64,000 nt of DNA, taken from Nonomuraea harbinensis. GTDB taxonomy: Bacteria > Actinomycetota > Actinomycetes > Streptosporangiales > Streptosporangiaceae. The notes beneath the pieces are model-generated. The model had not been told where the DNA came from, searched no databases, and was given only the letters and a program-made list of their open reading frames with translations. The stretch spans positions 1 to 64,000 of the forward strand of contig NZ_JAHKRN010000033.1 of NCBI RefSeq assembly GCF_019396385.1, written 5' to 3'. Below are positions 62,852 to 64,000 of the stretch, one piece after another. Position 1 is the first letter of the stretch. Every line of letters begins with the position of its first letter. The position numbers and the translations under genes were made by a program.

Positions 62852-64000
62852 ATGCTTGTCCCCATGAACGAGCTGAAGAACATGATCAAGGGCAGGCTGT
62901 GGCTCCCGGGTGACGCGGGGTTCGACGAGGCTCGTACGCCGTGGAACCTGTCGGTGGACCAGCCGGTCGCGGCGGTCGTGGAAGCGGCGGGCGCCGACGA
63001 CGTCGCGGCGACGGTCGGCCACGCCGCGCTGCACGGGCTCACCGTGACCACCCAGGCGAGCGGGCACGGCGCGGTGACGGCCGAGGGCGTGGTCCTGCTG
63101 CGCACCCACCTGATGGACACCGTCGAGATCGCGGACGGCGTCGCGCGGGTCGGCGCGGGCGCGAAGTGGGGCCAGGTGCTGTCCGCGGCCGGGCCGCTCG
63201 GGCTGACCGGCGTCGCGGGCAGCTCCCCGGTGGTGAGCGTGACCGGGTACACGCTGGGCGGCGGGCTGGGCTGGTTCAGCAGGAAGTACGGGTTCGCGTC
63301 CGCGAGCGTGCTGGCCGCCGACGTGGTGGACGCCACCGGGGCGCGGGTGCGGGTGACCGCCGAGTCGGACCCGGAGCTGTTCTGGGCGCTGCGCGGGGGC
63401 GGCGGCGACTTCGCGGTGGTGACCGGGCTGGAGTTCGCGCTGAGCCCGGCGCCCGTCCTGTACGGCGGGCGGATGATGTGGCCGGCCGAGCGGGCGCCCG
63501 AGGTGCTGGCGGCCTTCCGCGAGGTCACGGCCGGCGCGCCCGAGGAGCTGACGGTCTGGTTCGACCTGCTGAAGTTCCCCGGAGCCCCGGGGCTCGTCGC
63601 GGTGGACTGCACGTACCTGGGCGAGGACCCCGGTGAGCTGCTGCGCCCGTTCGACGCGGTCGGCGGCGCGATCGGCGACACCAGGGCGGTGCTGCCCGTC
63701 GCCGACCTCGGCTCGATCTGCGCCGAGCCGACCGACCCCACCCCGTCGGCCGGGCGGGTGGAGCTGCTGACCGGGCTGGACGACGCGGTGGCGGCCGCGC
63801 TGCTCGCGGACCCGATCGATCCGCTCTTCAGCGTCCAGGTGCGGCACCTGGGCGGCGCCCTGACCCGCCCCTCGGGCGGCGCGGCCGGCGAGCTGACCGA
63901 GCCGTACCTGCTGTACATGGTGGGCCCGGCCATGCCCGGCACCGCCGAGCGGATGGACGTCCTGTCGAAGGCCCTGGTGCCGCACACGAGCGGGCGCAAG
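62852..64000 (+). CDS. Berberine-bridge-type FAD oxidoreductase, 3' end cut by window
   Basis: 383 codons open to the window edge. PCMH-type FAD domain: ASGHGA carries the His expected to bind FAD covalently; GYTLGGGLGWFSRKYGFAS lacks the second Cys seen in bicovalent enzymes; the substrate-binding domain follows to the edge. The ATG at 62852 follows AGGAA. The last ~80 residues are probably missing. Divergent from the SARP gene. Confidence 0.85.
   Translation, partial: MLVPMNELKNMIKGRLWLPGDAGFDEARTPWNLSVDQPVAAVVEAAGADDVAATVGHAALHGLTVTTQASGHGAVTAEGVVLLRTHLMDTVEIADGVARVGAGAKWGQVLSAAGPLGLTGVAGSSPVVSVTGYTLGGGLGWFSRKYGFASASVLAADVVDATGARVRVTAESDPELFWALRGGGGDFAVVTGLEFALSPAPVLYGGRMMWPAERAPEVLAAFREVTAGAPEELTVWFDLLKFPGAPGLVAVDCTYLGEDPGELLRPFDAVGGAIGDTRAVLPVADLGSICAEPTDPTPSAGRVELLTGLDDAVAAALLADPIDPLFSVQVRHLGGALTRPSGGAAGELTEPYLLYMVGPAMPGTAERMDVLSKALVPHTSGRK

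Noticed and set aside
62852-64000. Minus-strand frames of 388-389 codons over the right edge
   Set aside because: They are antisense to a well-conserved FAD-binding oxidoreductase and carry no domain.

Overview
The window is a 64-kb stretch of very high-GC DNA with actinobacterial gene style: GTG/TTG starts, many 4-bp start/stop overlaps, MbtH, SARP/AfsR and DUF574-type proteins, and Bug and DUF3040 families. Gene content and protein style fit a filamentous actinomycete, most likely Streptosporangiaceae (Nonomuraea-like). That placement is inference from style, not from a marker gene. Both window edges cut genes: a large TPR protein at the left (1-4583) and a berberine-bridge-type flavoenzyme at the right (62852-64000).

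Layout. 1-10.4 kb: a TPR/low-complexity protein, a deazaflavin-dependent reductase, an Nramp-family transporter lacking the usual metal motif, the divergent glycogen pair glgM/glgC, a MarR regulator with a palindrome at its start, and DUF3040. 10.5-13.8 kb: a lipoprotein facing a tight six-gene minus-strand operon resembling a methylamine-dehydrogenase maturation set: a Tat-exported Cys-rich MauA-like peptide, a 94-aa protein, MauE-like, MauD-like redoxin, MauF-like and a 126-aa protein. The MauF-like frame carries an in-frame UGA where a Cys is expected in a Trp-Ser-Pro-Cys-Gly motif.

14.0-34.25 kb: a nonribosomal peptide cluster flanked by 43-bp imperfect direct repeats (13974-14016 and 34599-34641). 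The second repeat covers the 3' end of an mscS gene, so the cluster looks like an inserted island. It contains a sulfotransferase, aldo/keto reductase, ArgG-like ligase, an A-T-reductase NRPS, MbtH, a C-A-T NRPS, a thioesterase, two acyl-CoA-dehydrogenase-type subunits, an aspartokinase, an MFS exporter, a CGNR-type regulator, a GNAT, and cysD plus cysNC, which make PAPS. Three 30-bp sites of the form GTAAC-N20-GTTAC lie before the NRPS genes, at the regulator's own start codon and between the GNAT and cysD. They look like the operator of the CGNR regulator. The cluster therefore appears to couple peptide assembly, aldehyde/alcohol chemistry, O- or N-sulfation and its own PAPS supply under one regulator.

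34.4-49.3 kb: tRNA-Pro, mscS, class Ia ribonucleotide reductase nrdAB behind a cobalamin riboswitch, a Bug-type lipoprotein, a DUF574 methyltransferase, glmS, a large PGRP-type amidase with repeats, a tRNA cluster (Gly-Cys-Gly-Val) ending in a terminator, a CmpX-type membrane protein and a PRPP synthetase paralog. 49.0-55.2 kb: the beta-ketoadipate upper pathway (pobA-pcaH-pcaG-pcaB-pcaDC plus a small gene) diverging from an IclR regulator. 55.2-64 kb: an NmrA-like protein, an XRE-cupin regulator with a perfect palindrome next to a PuuB-like oxidase, a LigD-type polymerase, an AfsR/SARP regulator and the truncated flavoenzyme.
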